Of a stretch of DNA of 64,000 bases, positions 34,072 through 42,868 are shown piece after piece; positions within the stretch are counted from its first letter, which is position 1, and each line of letters opens with the position of its first letter. Position numbers and translations under genes: made by a program. The stretch lies in NCBI GenBank assembly GCA_022600955.1, contig JAHZJK010000003.1, forward strand, positions 141,972-205,971. Direction: 5' to 3'. The notes under the pieces are model-generated. The model saw nothing but the letters and a program-made list of their open reading frames with translations. It did no database searches and was not told where the DNA came from. Source of the stretch: Gammaproteobacteria bacterium (lineage in GTDB: Bacteria; Pseudomonadota; Gammaproteobacteria; Steroidobacterales; Woeseiaceae).

Positions 34072-34869
34072 TTAGTCACTTCCCGCGAACAACGTATTCT
34101 CGCCAATACCTTCTGGTCCTAAACTGAGGTAGCCTCCGTCCACTGGCAGATCTGTACCGGTAATGAAGCTCGCCTCCTCGCTGCAGAGAAAAATACATGC
34201 GTTTGCTACTTCGTCGACGGTGCCGCATCGACCAAGCATGTGGAATTTACCCCATGTATTCCGGTACTTTTCCGGATCTGCTTCCGCGGCTTTGGCTACC
34301 TCTCGTGTCCAAATCCAGCCAGGGCTAACGGAATTGACTCTAATTCCATAGGTCGCTAGATCGAGTGCCGCACACTTTGTGAGTTGGTCTACGGCGCCTT
34401 TCGCGCAGTTGTAAGTCCAACGATCCGGTTGGGCGATATGCGCAGAAATACTGCTAATGTTCACGATCGCTCCACCGCGACTACGCATTGGTCCGGCGAC
34501 CAGTTGGATCATATTCGCATAACCCACCGGACCAACTTCGAGCGATGTCTTCCACTGCTCACGGGTTGCATTTAGTCCCGCTGCGATGAAGGAGAAGGCA
34601 TTGTTTATCAGTATCTCGATTCCGCCCATTTCCTGAAGCGCGAAATCTCTGAGGGCCACAGTTGCACTTTCATTTCGCATGTCGCAATCCATGAAGCGAA
34701 CATTCGCGCCTTGCGATCTAAGTTCGGCTTCGGTCAATGCACCTTGCTCAGAGTCTATGTCAGAGAACACGACTGAAACGTCGTGCTCGCACAGTCGTTG
34801 CACGCATGCCTTTCCGATGCCTTGTGCGCCACCCGTTACGATAGCGTTTTTTCCGCTTAGTCCGCGCAT
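34072..34869 (-). CDS. Short-chain dehydrogenase/reductase (candidate sugar or keto-acid dehydrogenase)
   Basis: 265 residues from ATG 34869, which has AAGGA upstream; the frame is open up to 34950 but the extra 27 residues precede the conserved start MRGLSGKNAIVTGGAQGIG. NNAFSF at the NNAG position, Ser in ISSISAH and YNCAK (Tyr about 154) complete the site; the end reads ITGTDLPVDGGYLS. In this locus it could be L-rhamnose 1-dehydrogenase or 2-keto-3-deoxy-L-rhamnonate 4-dehydrogenase. It is divergent from the GntR gene and shares its operators. Confidence 0.85.
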   Translation of the reverse strand: MRGLSGKNAIVTGGAQGIGKACVQRLCEHDVSVVFSDIDSEQGALTEAELRSQGANVRFMDCDMRNESATVALRDFALQEMGGIEILINNAFSFIAAGLNATREQWKTSLEVGPVGYANMIQLVAGPMRSRGGAIVNISSISAHIAQPDRWTYNCAKGAVDQLTKCAALDLATYGIRVNSVSPGWIWTREVAKAAEADPEKYRNTWGKFHMLGRCGTVDEVANACIFLCSEEASFITGTDLPVDGGYLSLGPEGIGENTLFAGSD

Positions 34870-34958
34870 TTGAATCCTTTTAAGAACAATCGGTTTGCAA
34901 GAAAGAAGCAGCATTTTCTTAATTGAACGCTCGGCCTCTATGGCAGCCAAGCCCGATG

Positions 34959-35001
34959 TAAGTATACTGCTAGCGATGCAATTGGCAATTAAGTATACTT
35001 A
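34959..35001. promoter_or_regulatory. Paired GTATAC operators of the GntR/FadR-type regulator
   Basis: TAAGTATACT (34959-34968) and the perfect palindrome TAAGTATACTTA (34990-35001) have GTATAC cores whose centres are 31 bp apart, three helical turns. Each core contains TATACT, a near-consensus -10 box, for the divergent SDR and GntR genes. GTATAC-centred sites are known for FCD-type sugar-acid regulators (UxuR/ExuR). Autoregulation of both genes is inferred. Confidence 0.6.
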
Positions 35002-35028
35002 GATTTCCCGTTCTTCGCAGAGCCCCCT

Positions 35029-35793
35029 ATGACACAAAAAGCCCGACGCCTTGGTCTGCACGGTCGTGTAGTAAACGACCTCGGACGGCGCATTGTGTCT
35101 GGAGAGATTGCGGACGGTCTGCCATTGCCTAGTCAGGATGATTGTTGCGAGCGAGTTGGCGCTTCTCGAAGCGTTTTGCGTGAGGCATTGCGGGTACTTG
35201 CGGAGAAAGGAATGGTTGAAGCTCGCCCTAAGGCCGGCACATTTGTTCGACCGCGTGCTGCGTGGAACTTTCTGGATCCCAATATTCTCGAGTGGTGCCT
35301 CGAGACGTCTCGAGCTGAAGAAGTGCTAGGACACTTGTATGAATTGCGACATATGGTGGAGCCAGTTACTGCGGCAATGGCAGCAGAAAGGGCGAAGCTC
35401 GAAGACTTTATCGAAATGGGCAAGGCCTACGATGACATGGTTGCTTCCGACCATGACCACAGTATCATCGAACCCGACCTTCGATTTCACCGAGCCATAA
35501 TCGCCGCGTCCGGCAACGATGTCTTTGTTGCACTGGGGAGAGTTATTGAATCGGCGCTTAAGATTGCCTTCGAAATCGGTTCGTCTAATCCGCAGGGACA
35601 AGACGAATCTCTCGCAATGCACAAGGCGATATTGGATGCCATCGTTGGTCGGGATGGATCCGCGGCCAGAAATGCGATGGAGGAGCTAATCAACTACTCG
35701 CAGGAAATGGTAATGTCGATTCACGTCGACGGCAAGATCACGACCACCGGTCAGCCTGGCGCAGCTGTGGCGACGCCATCTAGATCCACATGA
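35029..35793 (+). CDS. GntR-family (FadR/FCD subfamily) transcriptional regulator
   Basis: 254 residues. An N-terminal winged helix (GRRIVSGEIADGLPLPSQDD, SRSVLREALRVLAEKGMVEARPK, about 15-70) precedes an all-helical FCD effector domain with metal-site-type residues (LRFHRAIIAASGND, HKAIL). FCD members usually respond to sugar acids or other carboxylates. It starts 28 bases after its presumed operator and is followed 12 bases later by the lactonase, so it most likely controls the rhamnose locus. Confidence 0.9.
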   Translation: MTQKARRLGLHGRVVNDLGRRIVSGEIADGLPLPSQDDCCERVGASRSVLREALRVLAEKGMVEARPKAGTFVRPRAAWNFLDPNILEWCLETSRAEEVLGHLYELRHMVEPVTAAMAAERAKLEDFIEMGKAYDDMVASDHDHSIIEPDLRFHRAIIAASGNDVFVALGRVIESALKIAFEIGSSNPQGQDESLAMHKAILDAIVGRDGSAARNAMEELINYSQEMVMSIHVDGKITTTGQPGAAVATPSRST

Positions 35794-35805
35794 CCATTTA
35801 TTGAA

Positions 35806-36657
35806 ATGCCCAGCACACCGATTATCGATACCCATTTGCACTTGTGGAATCCGCAGCACATACGCTATCCGTGGCTGGATGAAAATGTCCTACTAAATCG
35901 GCCCCATCTGTTAGGCGACTTCGATGATGCGAGCGCGCCAATTCAGATCGAAGCGATGGTATTCGTTCAGTGCGAGGCGGATTTTTCAATGTATATGCAG
36001 GAGGCCGAATGGGTCTCCATGCTCGCCAAAAAAGACTCGCGGCTAAAGGGCCTCGTTGCGTGGGCACCGCTGGAAAAAGGTAATGCGGTACGCGAAGACC
36101 TCAAGGCCCTAAAGCGCCATTCTATTCTTCGCGGAATTCGCCGAATCATTCAGTTTGAGTCGGATTTGGAGTTTTGCTTGAACTCCAATTTTATTGACGG
36201 CGTTCGTGCTCTTGCGGACTTTGATTTGTCTTTTGACATCTGTATCGACTACCGCCATATGGCCAACATATTGCGGTTCGTGGAAAAAGTGCCCGACGTA
36301 CCAATGATTCTGAATCACATTGGTAAGCCCAATATAAGAGAAGGCGTAATGGAGCCTTGGGCACAACAAATGCGGGAACTCGCCAATTTCCCAAACGTCC
36401 ATTGCAAGATTTCTGGTGTTGCAACTGAAGCCGACCACAAAAACTGGTCACGTGATGAACTCCTGCCTTACATCGATACTGCGCTGGAGTGCTTCGGGAT
36501 GGATCGTGTCATGTACGGCGGCGACTGGCCGGTGTCGACACAGGCAATCGCCTATCAGCGATGGACGGATATCCTCGACGGCGCGCTCGAAGGGCTGGAC
36601 GAGGCCGATAAGTATCGATTTTGGCATGACAACGCTGCTCACTTCTATCGCTTGTAG
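35806..36657 (+). CDS. COG3618-type amidohydrolase, candidate L-rhamnono-1,4-lactonase
   Basis: 283 residues of TIM-barrel amidohydrolase: the metal motif DTHLHLW (about 8-14), an HPQHIRYPWLDE-type lid segment, VILNHIGKP-like MILNHIGKPN and the end YGGDWPVST with the catalytic Asp. Members of this group hydrolyse L-fucono-, L-rhamnono- and galactaro-type lactones. With the SDRs, FAH hydrolase and RhaT nearby, L-rhamnono-lactone is the best guess; L-fuconolactone is an alternative. Confidence 0.82.
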   Translation: MPSTPIIDTHLHLWNPQHIRYPWLDENVLLNRPHLLGDFDDASAPIQIEAMVFVQCEADFSMYMQEAEWVSMLAKKDSRLKGLVAWAPLEKGNAVREDLKALKRHSILRGIRRIIQFESDLEFCLNSNFIDGVRALADFDLSFDICIDYRHMANILRFVEKVPDVPMILNHIGKPNIREGVMEPWAQQMRELANFPNVHCKISGVATEADHKNWSRDELLPYIDTALECFGMDRVMYGGDWPVSTQAIAYQRWTDILDGALEGLDEADKYRFWHDNAAHFYRL

Positions 36658-36794
36658 CATGTCACAAGTGTTCTTCTTCGACGCCTGACAGGCGACGCCC
36701 CGCCAAATCCGGGTCGCAGTGGATTAACAGGTTCCTCCGAGACACCTCAAATTTCTGGGGGTTCTGAACCGCAGCCCGGTGAAAAACGACTCTG

Positions 36795-36849
36795 TTGACT
36801 TGCGAATGTAAATTAGGCATATTTAAAAGCTCGATTTATGGCGATAAAT
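36795..36849 (+). promoter_or_regulatory. Candidate promoter and inverted repeat before the 2-hydroxyacid dehydrogenase
   Basis: TTGACT (36795-36800) and CATATT (36818-36823) with a 17-base spacer make a moderate sigma-70 promoter; an ATTTAT/ATAAAT inverted repeat (36834-36839, 36844-36849) lies just downstream, a possible operator. The rest of the 230-base gap shows only a small CGCCT/AGGCG hairpin near 36685. Confidence 0.35.
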
Positions 36850-36889
36850 ATCCGATTACAATCGCCCCGTCATTGAACTAAGGACTCCC

Positions 36890-37852
36890 ATGGCTCGCGT
36901 TGTCGTTACAGATGCTACCTTTCCTTCGCTCGACCATGAGCGTGCAGTTGCAGCCAAACATGGTGCGGTGTTCAACGTTCTGGACTCTTGCTCGGAGGCC
37001 GAAGTCGTGAGCGCGGCAGAAGACGCCGATGTCCTTGTGGTTCAGTTCGCTACTGTAAACAGAGCGGCTGTGGAAGCCTTACCGCCAAACGCCAGGATCG
37101 TTCGGTATGGGCTAGGTTTGGACAATCTGGACCTCGCTGCAGCCGAGGAAAGAGGGATCAAGGTCGCCTACGTGCCTGATTACGCAACAGGTGAGGTAGC
37201 TGATCACACCGCAAGCCTGATCCTTGCATCTCTCCGAAAAATTGTCGCCCTCAATGAGTCCGTGCGTGCCGGGCAGTGGGACCCCGTCGGCGTGTCCAAG
37301 CCGCTTCGAGCATTTTCTGAATCTATCGTTGGTTTTGTGGGGTTTGGCCGTATTGGAGGAGAGGTGCATTCGCGGTTACGGCCATTTGGCTTCAATAGCA
37401 TCGTGCATGATCCGTTCGCGGATCCCGGCAAATTAGAATCACAAGGCGCAAAACTTGTTGATCTCGACGAGCTATTCTCGAGTGCCGACATCGTCACATT
37501 GCATGCGCCATTGACGTCTGAAACTAGGCACGTTGTAGATTCCAAACGTCTTGCCCAGATGAAGAAAAGCGCGATGGTCGTCAATACGGCTCGCGGTGCC
37601 CTAATTGATTCGGAGAGTCTGGATGCAGCGTTGAAAAGCGGAGCAATAGCTGGTGCCGCAATTGATGTGTTTGAACAGGAGCCGCTTCCCGAAGACTCCA
37701 CCCTTAGAACTTGCCCCAACCTGATTATGACTCCACATGCGGCTTGGTACTCCAATCGTTCCGTGGAGTCACTTCAGACGCTGGCCGCAGATGAAATTGA
37801 TCGTGCGCTGTCGGCACGGCTGCCTCGTTGCCCGGCACCATTCGTAACATGA
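36890..37852 (+). CDS. D-isomer-specific 2-hydroxyacid dehydrogenase
   Basis: 320 residues. The NAD motif GFVGFGRIGGEVHSRL (about 147-162) with the VHDPF acidic end, the catalytic Arg in NTARGALID, Glu in FEQEPLPED and His in TPHAAW are all present. These enzymes interconvert 2-oxoacids and D-2-hydroxyacids; the position in this locus suggests a sugar-acid or lactate-type substrate, not a biosynthetic SerA. It overlaps the next SDR start by 4 bases (ATGA). Confidence 0.88.
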   Translation: MARVVVTDATFPSLDHERAVAAKHGAVFNVLDSCSEAEVVSAAEDADVLVVQFATVNRAAVEALPPNARIVRYGLGLDNLDLAAAEERGIKVAYVPDYATGEVADHTASLILASLRKIVALNESVRAGQWDPVGVSKPLRAFSESIVGFVGFGRIGGEVHSRLRPFGFNSIVHDPFADPGKLESQGAKLVDLDELFSSADIVTLHAPLTSETRHVVDSKRLAQMKKSAMVVNTARGALIDSESLDAALKSGAIAGAAIDVFEQEPLPEDSTLRTCPNLIMTPHAAWYSNRSVESLQTLAADEIDRALSARLPRCPAPFVT

Positions 37853-38610
37853 ATCAATACGACTTCGAAGACCGCGTGGCAATTATTACGGGCGGCGCAC
37901 AAGGCATTGGCTTAGCTGTCGCCGAGCGCATTATCGAGAGCGGAGGAGCGGTTTGCTTGTGGGACAAGGACAGTACGGCTCTTAGTTCAACGCTGGCACG
38001 GTATGACGAAACAAAATACGCCCGGAAAGTGACCGGAGCCACCGTCGACATCGGAGACCTCGGGGCTGTGGAGGCGGCAACCCAAGAAGTGCTTAAGCAC
38101 TTTGGGAGAGTCGACATCTTGATCAACAACGCCGCTATTGTCGGGCCAAATTCCACGACTTGGGAGTACCCGGACGCCGCCTTCCGCGATGTCGTCCACA
38201 TCGGCCTGACTGGGACCTTCTACTGTTGCCGTTCTGTCGTGCCTCAAATGATGCTCCAAGGGTATGGCCGAATTGTGAATGTGAGTTCGATCGCCGGGAA
38301 GGAGGGAAACCCGAACGCTGTAGCATACAGCTCCGCAAAAGCAGGAGTTCTTGCCCTTACGAAGTCGCTTGGCAAAGAACTGGCAGAACAAAACATCGCT
38401 GTAAATGCTGTGACGCCAGGTTTCGCCAAAACAACTCTCTCGATGCATCAGTCAAAAGAGCACATCAACTACATCCTGTCGAAAATACCAAGAGGTCGAA
38501 TGCTCGAGATAAGTGAAGCGGCATCAATGATTTGCTGGTTGGCGAGCGATGAAAACTCGTTTAGTACGGCGGCAGTATTCGACCTATCAGGTGGTAGGGC
38601 CACATACTGA
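37849..38610 (+). CDS. Short-chain dehydrogenase/reductase (candidate L-rhamnose pathway dehydrogenase)
   Basis: 253 residues from ATG 37849, which overlaps the upstream stop. TGGAQGIGLAVAE (about 12-24), NNAAIVG, Ser in NVSSIAGKEG and YSSAKAG (Tyr about 155) form the SDR site. It lies directly before the rhamnosidase. Together with the SDR at 34072 it covers the two NAD-dependent oxidation steps expected of the non-phosphorylative pathway; which does which is open. Confidence 0.87.
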   Translation: MNQYDFEDRVAIITGGAQGIGLAVAERIIESGGAVCLWDKDSTALSSTLARYDETKYARKVTGATVDIGDLGAVEAATQEVLKHFGRVDILINNAAIVGPNSTTWEYPDAAFRDVVHIGLTGTFYCCRSVVPQMMLQGYGRIVNVSSIAGKEGNPNAVAYSSAKAGVLALTKSLGKELAEQNIAVNAVTPGFAKTTLSMHQSKEHINYILSKIPRGRMLEISEAASMICWLASDENSFSTAAVFDLSGGRATY

Positions 38611-38672
38611 TGTGCCGTTTATGAAACCGGATACTATTGGGCGAGCCGGAATGGGCGCCGAGGGAGCCAATG

Positions 38673-41600
38673 ATGCCACGAATTGACAGACGCGAGTTCT
38701 TGATTGCCAGTGGTGCTACGGCGGGACTTTCGACCTTATCCGCAAGCCATTTGAATGCAGCCCAATCCGCAACGCAAGTGCTTGGGTTGAAAGTTGATCA
38801 TCTAGACAGCCCCATGGGGTTGGAAAACCCACACCCCGTGTTCTCATGGCGCCTCGAATCCGATGCTCGCAATGTTCGGCAAACAGCGTTCCGAATTCTT
38901 GTTGCGGGAAGCGAGGCGGCGCTCGCGAATGGAAGGGGTGATCTTTGGGACTCCGGCAGACTCGACTCCGCCGGGTCGGTCGGTATCGTGTATGCGGGCC
39001 GACCTCTCGCGTCGCGTCAACGTTGCTGGTGGTCGGTACGGGTCTGGGATGGAGACTCTACGGCGCCGTCCATCAGTGATCCAAGCTGGTGGGAGATGGG
39101 CTTATTGGAGCCAGACGATTGGTCTGCAGAATGGCTCGCGGTTGAAAGTCCGCGTGCCCGCGCTGACCGTGAATTCGGATTGAAGTGGGTTTGGGGCGAG
39201 AATTCTGACGGAACCACCTCGCATCTGTTTCGCTACAAATTCGACTTGCCGGATGCTTCAACAGCAGGAGAGTTTTTCGCCGACGTTAATCACTCGCGAG
39301 CAAAGATCAGCGGTCTTTGGCTTGACGGCCTTGCCATTACCAGTCCGGACGAGCGTGGTTTAGCTGGGCAACGATTTTCTAGCGCGGATTTAGACAGTGG
39401 AGAGCACGGGATCGCTGTTGCTGTCGACACTAGCGGGATTCGAGGAGCCAGGGCCGGCGATGATTTGGGGCTTACAATCTTCGGGCGATTCGACTTGCGC
39501 AGTGGAAAGACTGCCCGCTTCAGTAGCGGCTCAAATATAACGACCGGCCAGACAGACAGCTCCAATTGGTACGAACCAGCGTTCGATGACCGGACTTGGA
39601 AAGCGGCGCATCAAATCGACTTGGGTGACTATCAACCCTGGCCGCCGCAACCTGCGCAAGACCTGAGATGCGAGTTTGAAGTCAAGAAGCCTGTTGTCAA
39701 AGCACGCTTGTATGCGACAGCGCTCGGCGCATATGAGGCCCGCCTAAACGGTCGCCGTGTCGGCGACGCGTTGCTCACTCCTGAAATTTCGCAATACGAC
39801 AAACGCACTTTATATCGTGTCTACGATGTCAGCACGAAAACTTTGCGACGAGGTGAGAATGTATTGGGGTTGACGGTTGGAGACGGCTGGTATGCGAGTT
39901 GGGACGGGCACTATAACTGGGCACCATCGCCGCGCCGTGTACTTGCACAGCTGGAGCTCACGCTGGTGGATGGCACGCGACAGATCATCACTACCGGACC
40001 CGGTTGGCGCACAACGGAAAGTCCGATACGTCAGGCCGAAATGCGAATGGGAGAAATTTACGACGCGCGTTTTGAGCACCCGGGTTGGGACTCTGTTGGT
40101 TTCGATGCCAGCGCTTGGCAGGACGCCGTAGCGACCGTTGCGCCGGCGTGCCGGATCGTGGCACAAACGAGTCCACCAATCCGCGCGATGGAAACGCTAA
40201 AAACACAGGCGATCACCCAGCCCAGTAAGGGTGTCTACGTGTTCGATTTCGGGCGAAATTTTTCCGGATGGTGTCGATTGCATGTGAAAGGGATTCGGGG
40301 GACTCGCGTCGAGCTCAAGTTTGCCGAAATGCTAGCGCCGTCGGGTGAGATTGATCAATCAAGCATGGCGGTGGAATGGTGGGAGGAACCCAAGACAGAT
40401 ATCTACGTGTTAAGCGGCGAGAAGGCTGGAGAAAGATTTGAGCCTCGGTTTACCTATCGAGGCTTTCGCTATGTGCAGGTAACAGGACTTCCCGACGCGC
40501 CAACTGCCGATACTCTGGAAGGTATTTTTGCCCACAGCGACTTGAAATGTACCGGAAGGATACGAAGCAGCGAGCCATTGATCGAGCACATCTGGCGAAC
40601 GACTGTGCAGACGCAACGCTCGAATTTTGTGGCCATCCCGACAGACTGTCCCAGCAGAGAACAACGAGGCTGGATGGGAGATGTGGGAATTTTCTGGGAT
40701 GCCGCAGCATTCAATATGGATGTATGCGCGTTCACTTCGCGCCAGATCGACAACGTCACCGACGGCCAGACAGACGATGGGGCACTACCGATGTGCGCGC
40801 CGTTGCCACGACGCATGTACAACGATTTCTTCGGTACTCCAGGCACGGCTCCGGCTTGGGGCGATGGGGGTATTATCGCCGTGTGGACCGCATGGAAACG
40901 ATACGCGGATCGGGAGATTGTCCGGAGCAATTGGTCGGCACTAAATCGCCACCTGCAATTCATCCAGAACAACAATACAGATTACGTATGGCGGCACGGT
41001 CGTAGTGCCGACTTTGGGGACTGGATGTCCGTCGGCCCGACTATGCTCGGTGCTGATATTGAGCCAACAACACCGAAGGAACTGATTGGCACAGCCTACT
41101 GGGCGAATTCGGCGAATTTGATGTCAAAGATGGCCGCCTCCGTCGGCAGGAGCGAGGATGCAGCACACTACCGTTTAGTGTTCAAAAATGTGCGCTCCGC
41201 GTTCAACAAGGCGTACGTTCAAGACGACGGAACCGTTGGCAACGGCAGCCAGACCAGTCACGTCTTGGCACTTGCCCTCGGGCTTGTAGACGGACAGGTC
41301 AAGCGTCGTGCGGAAGAGCTTCTGGCCAAAGACGTCAGGGAAAGGGGCGTCGCTCTTACGACCGGCATTTTAGGGACGCAGTTTATTCTCGACGTTCTCA
41401 CGGATGCGGGGTTCGAGGACTTGGCTTACGGACTATTGCTAAGGACTGAGTATCCGTCGTGGGGTTACATGTTCCGCAAAGGTGCAACCACTATTTGGGA
41501 GAATTGGACCGGTGAGTTCCAGTACGTAAGAGGAACAGACGCTTTCGTTTCTCGTAATCACTTTGCGCTTGGGTCTGTTTGTGGTTTCTTGTTCCGCCGC

Positions 41601-41939
41601 ATGGCGGGCATCGATGCCAAGGTTCCCGGGTTTTCGGAAATTGTCATCCGGCCTGTTGTCGACCCCCGAGTAACGCAGGGCGGCGGAGACTACGATTCCG
41701 TTATGGGGCGAATCTCGACTGACTGGAATAAAGATGCGACGGGAACGTTCACGCTTGATGCCAAGATACCAGCCAACACAATAGCAACGGTCTACATACC
41801 CGCTTCACGCAAAAGCAGAATCACCGAAAGCCGAATGGACGTAGCGGAGCGTTGTGACATGCGAATCGTTTCCAGGCTCGATGATGTCGCTGAAATCGCG
41901 ATCGGTTCCGGGTCGTACCGATTCGTTGTTGACGGTTAA
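38673..41939 (+). CDS. Alpha-L-rhamnosidase, glycoside hydrolase family 78, Tat-exported
   Basis: 1088 residues. ATG 38673 is chosen because AGGGAG (38661-38666) lies 6 bases before it. The leader RREFLIASGATAGLSTL is a Tat signal, so the enzyme folds before export to the periplasm. Several N-terminal beta-sandwich/CBM67-type domains precede the (alpha/alpha)6 barrel. The catalytic region DCPSREQRGWMGD (Asp about 658, Glu about 663) and WENW (Glu about 943) match the acid/base residues known for GH78. It releases L-rhamnose from rhamnosides or rhamnose polysaccharides such as ulvan or rhamnogalacturonan fragments. Confidence 0.93.
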   Translation: MPRIDRREFLIASGATAGLSTLSASHLNAAQSATQVLGLKVDHLDSPMGLENPHPVFSWRLESDARNVRQTAFRILVAGSEAALANGRGDLWDSGRLDSAGSVGIVYAGRPLASRQRCWWSVRVWDGDSTAPSISDPSWWEMGLLEPDDWSAEWLAVESPRARADREFGLKWVWGENSDGTTSHLFRYKFDLPDASTAGEFFADVNHSRAKISGLWLDGLAITSPDERGLAGQRFSSADLDSGEHGIAVAVDTSGIRGARAGDDLGLTIFGRFDLRSGKTARFSSGSNITTGQTDSSNWYEPAFDDRTWKAAHQIDLGDYQPWPPQPAQDLRCEFEVKKPVVKARLYATALGAYEARLNGRRVGDALLTPEISQYDKRTLYRVYDVSTKTLRRGENVLGLTVGDGWYASWDGHYNWAPSPRRVLAQLELTLVDGTRQIITTGPGWRTTESPIRQAEMRMGEIYDARFEHPGWDSVGFDASAWQDAVATVAPACRIVAQTSPPIRAMETLKTQAITQPSKGVYVFDFGRNFSGWCRLHVKGIRGTRVELKFAEMLAPSGEIDQSSMAVEWWEEPKTDIYVLSGEKAGERFEPRFTYRGFRYVQVTGLPDAPTADTLEGIFAHSDLKCTGRIRSSEPLIEHIWRTTVQTQRSNFVAIPTDCPSREQRGWMGDVGIFWDAAAFNMDVCAFTSRQIDNVTDGQTDDGALPMCAPLPRRMYNDFFGTPGTAPAWGDGGIIAVWTAWKRYADREIVRSNWSALNRHLQFIQNNNTDYVWRHGRSADFGDWMSVGPTMLGADIEPTTPKELIGTAYWANSANLMSKMAASVGRSEDAAHYRLVFKNVRSAFNKAYVQDDGTVGNGSQTSHVLALALGLVDGQVKRRAEELLAKDVRERGVALTTGILGTQFILDVLTDAGFEDLAYGLLLRTEYPSWGYMFRKGATTIWENWTGEFQYVRGTDAFVSRNHFALGSVCGFLFRRMAGIDAKVPGFSEIVIRPVVDPRVTQGGGDYDSVMGRISTDWNKDATGTFTLDAKIPANTIATVYIPASRKSRITESRMDVAERCDMRIVSRLDDVAEIAIGSGSYRFVVDG

Positions 41940-41980
41940 GAATTCGTCTTGGGCAATCCGATAATTTATGCGAGATCATT

Positions 41981-42868
41981 ATGAAATTAGTACGATTCGG
42001 TGCCGTTGGTGCTGAAAAGCCAGGTCTTATCGACGCAGTTGGTCAACTTCGGGATTTGTCTGAAATAGTGAGTAATATTTCGGGCAACACACTATTGCCT
42101 GATGAGCTTTCGAGGCTTAGCAGCCTGATCGTTGATCGTCTGCCAGTCGTTAATGGAACACCCCGCCTCGGACCTTGTGTGGGTGGGGTTGGGAAGATCA
42201 TCGGCGTCGGCCTGAACTACTCAGATCATGCAGCAGAATCGAATATGGAGGTTCCAGAAGAGCCGATATTGTTCATGAAGCCTTCTAGCGCTATTGTTGG
42301 TCCATATGACAACGTAGAGATTCCCCTAGAATCGAAAAAAACCGATTGGGAGGTAGAACTCGGAGTCGTAATCGGCTTACCTGGAAAATACATTCCAGAG
42401 GCACAGTCGCTAAAGCATGTTGCTGGATACTGCGTGATAAACGATGTTTCGGAGCGTGAATTTCAGCTTGAGCGTGGCAATCAATGGGACAAAGGTAAGA
42501 GCCACGATACTTTCGCTCCGATCGGTCCATGGCTGGTAACGTCAGACGAGGTTCCGGACCCACAGGCACTCGATCTTTGGCTTGATGTGGACGATCGCCG
42601 CTATCAGAGCGGCAATACTCGCACAATGGTGTTCGGTGTTGCTCACTTGGTGTCATACATAAGCAAGTTCATGAGTCTGCAGCCCGGAGATATTATCTCC
42701 ACCGGCACGCCGCCGGGCGTAGGTCTTGGTCAGGCGCCTCCGACATACCTAAAGGCCGGCCAGACTATGAGGCTGGGAATCGAAGGCCTTGGAATTCAAG
42801 AGCAACTCACTGTTCCCGCTATGCTTGATGACTCGCATGATGATTCATCTATTTCGGCTGCCCAATGA
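41981..42868 (+). CDS. Fumarylacetoacetate hydrolase family protein, candidate 2,4-diketo-3-deoxy-L-rhamnonate hydrolase
   Basis: 295 residues. GVGLNYSDHAAESN (about 71-84), EPILFMKPSSAIVGP, the metal-binding DWEVELGVVIG (about 124-134) and ISTGTPPGVGLG are diagnostic of the FAH C-terminal fold with its Glu/Glu/Asp metal site. In the non-phosphorylative L-rhamnose pathway this family cleaves 2,4-diketo-3-deoxy-L-rhamnonate to pyruvate and L-lactate, which fits the lldD gene downstream. It overlaps rhaT by 4 bases. Confidence 0.87.
   Translation: MKLVRFGAVGAEKPGLIDAVGQLRDLSEIVSNISGNTLLPDELSRLSSLIVDRLPVVNGTPRLGPCVGGVGKIIGVGLNYSDHAAESNMEVPEEPILFMKPSSAIVGPYDNVEIPLESKKTDWEVELGVVIGLPGKYIPEAQSLKHVAGYCVINDVSEREFQLERGNQWDKGKSHDTFAPIGPWLVTSDEVPDPQALDLWLDVDDRRYQSGNTRTMVFGVAHLVSYISKFMSLQPGDIISTGTPPGVGLGQAPPTYLKAGQTMRLGIEGLGIQEQLTVPAMLDDSHDDSSISAAQ

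Noticed and set aside
35806..36657. Naming the COG3618 hydrolase as LigI or a decarboxylase
   Set aside because: The neighbours are sugar genes, a separate clear LigI is present at 61292, and the motif spacing fits the sugar-lactonase group.
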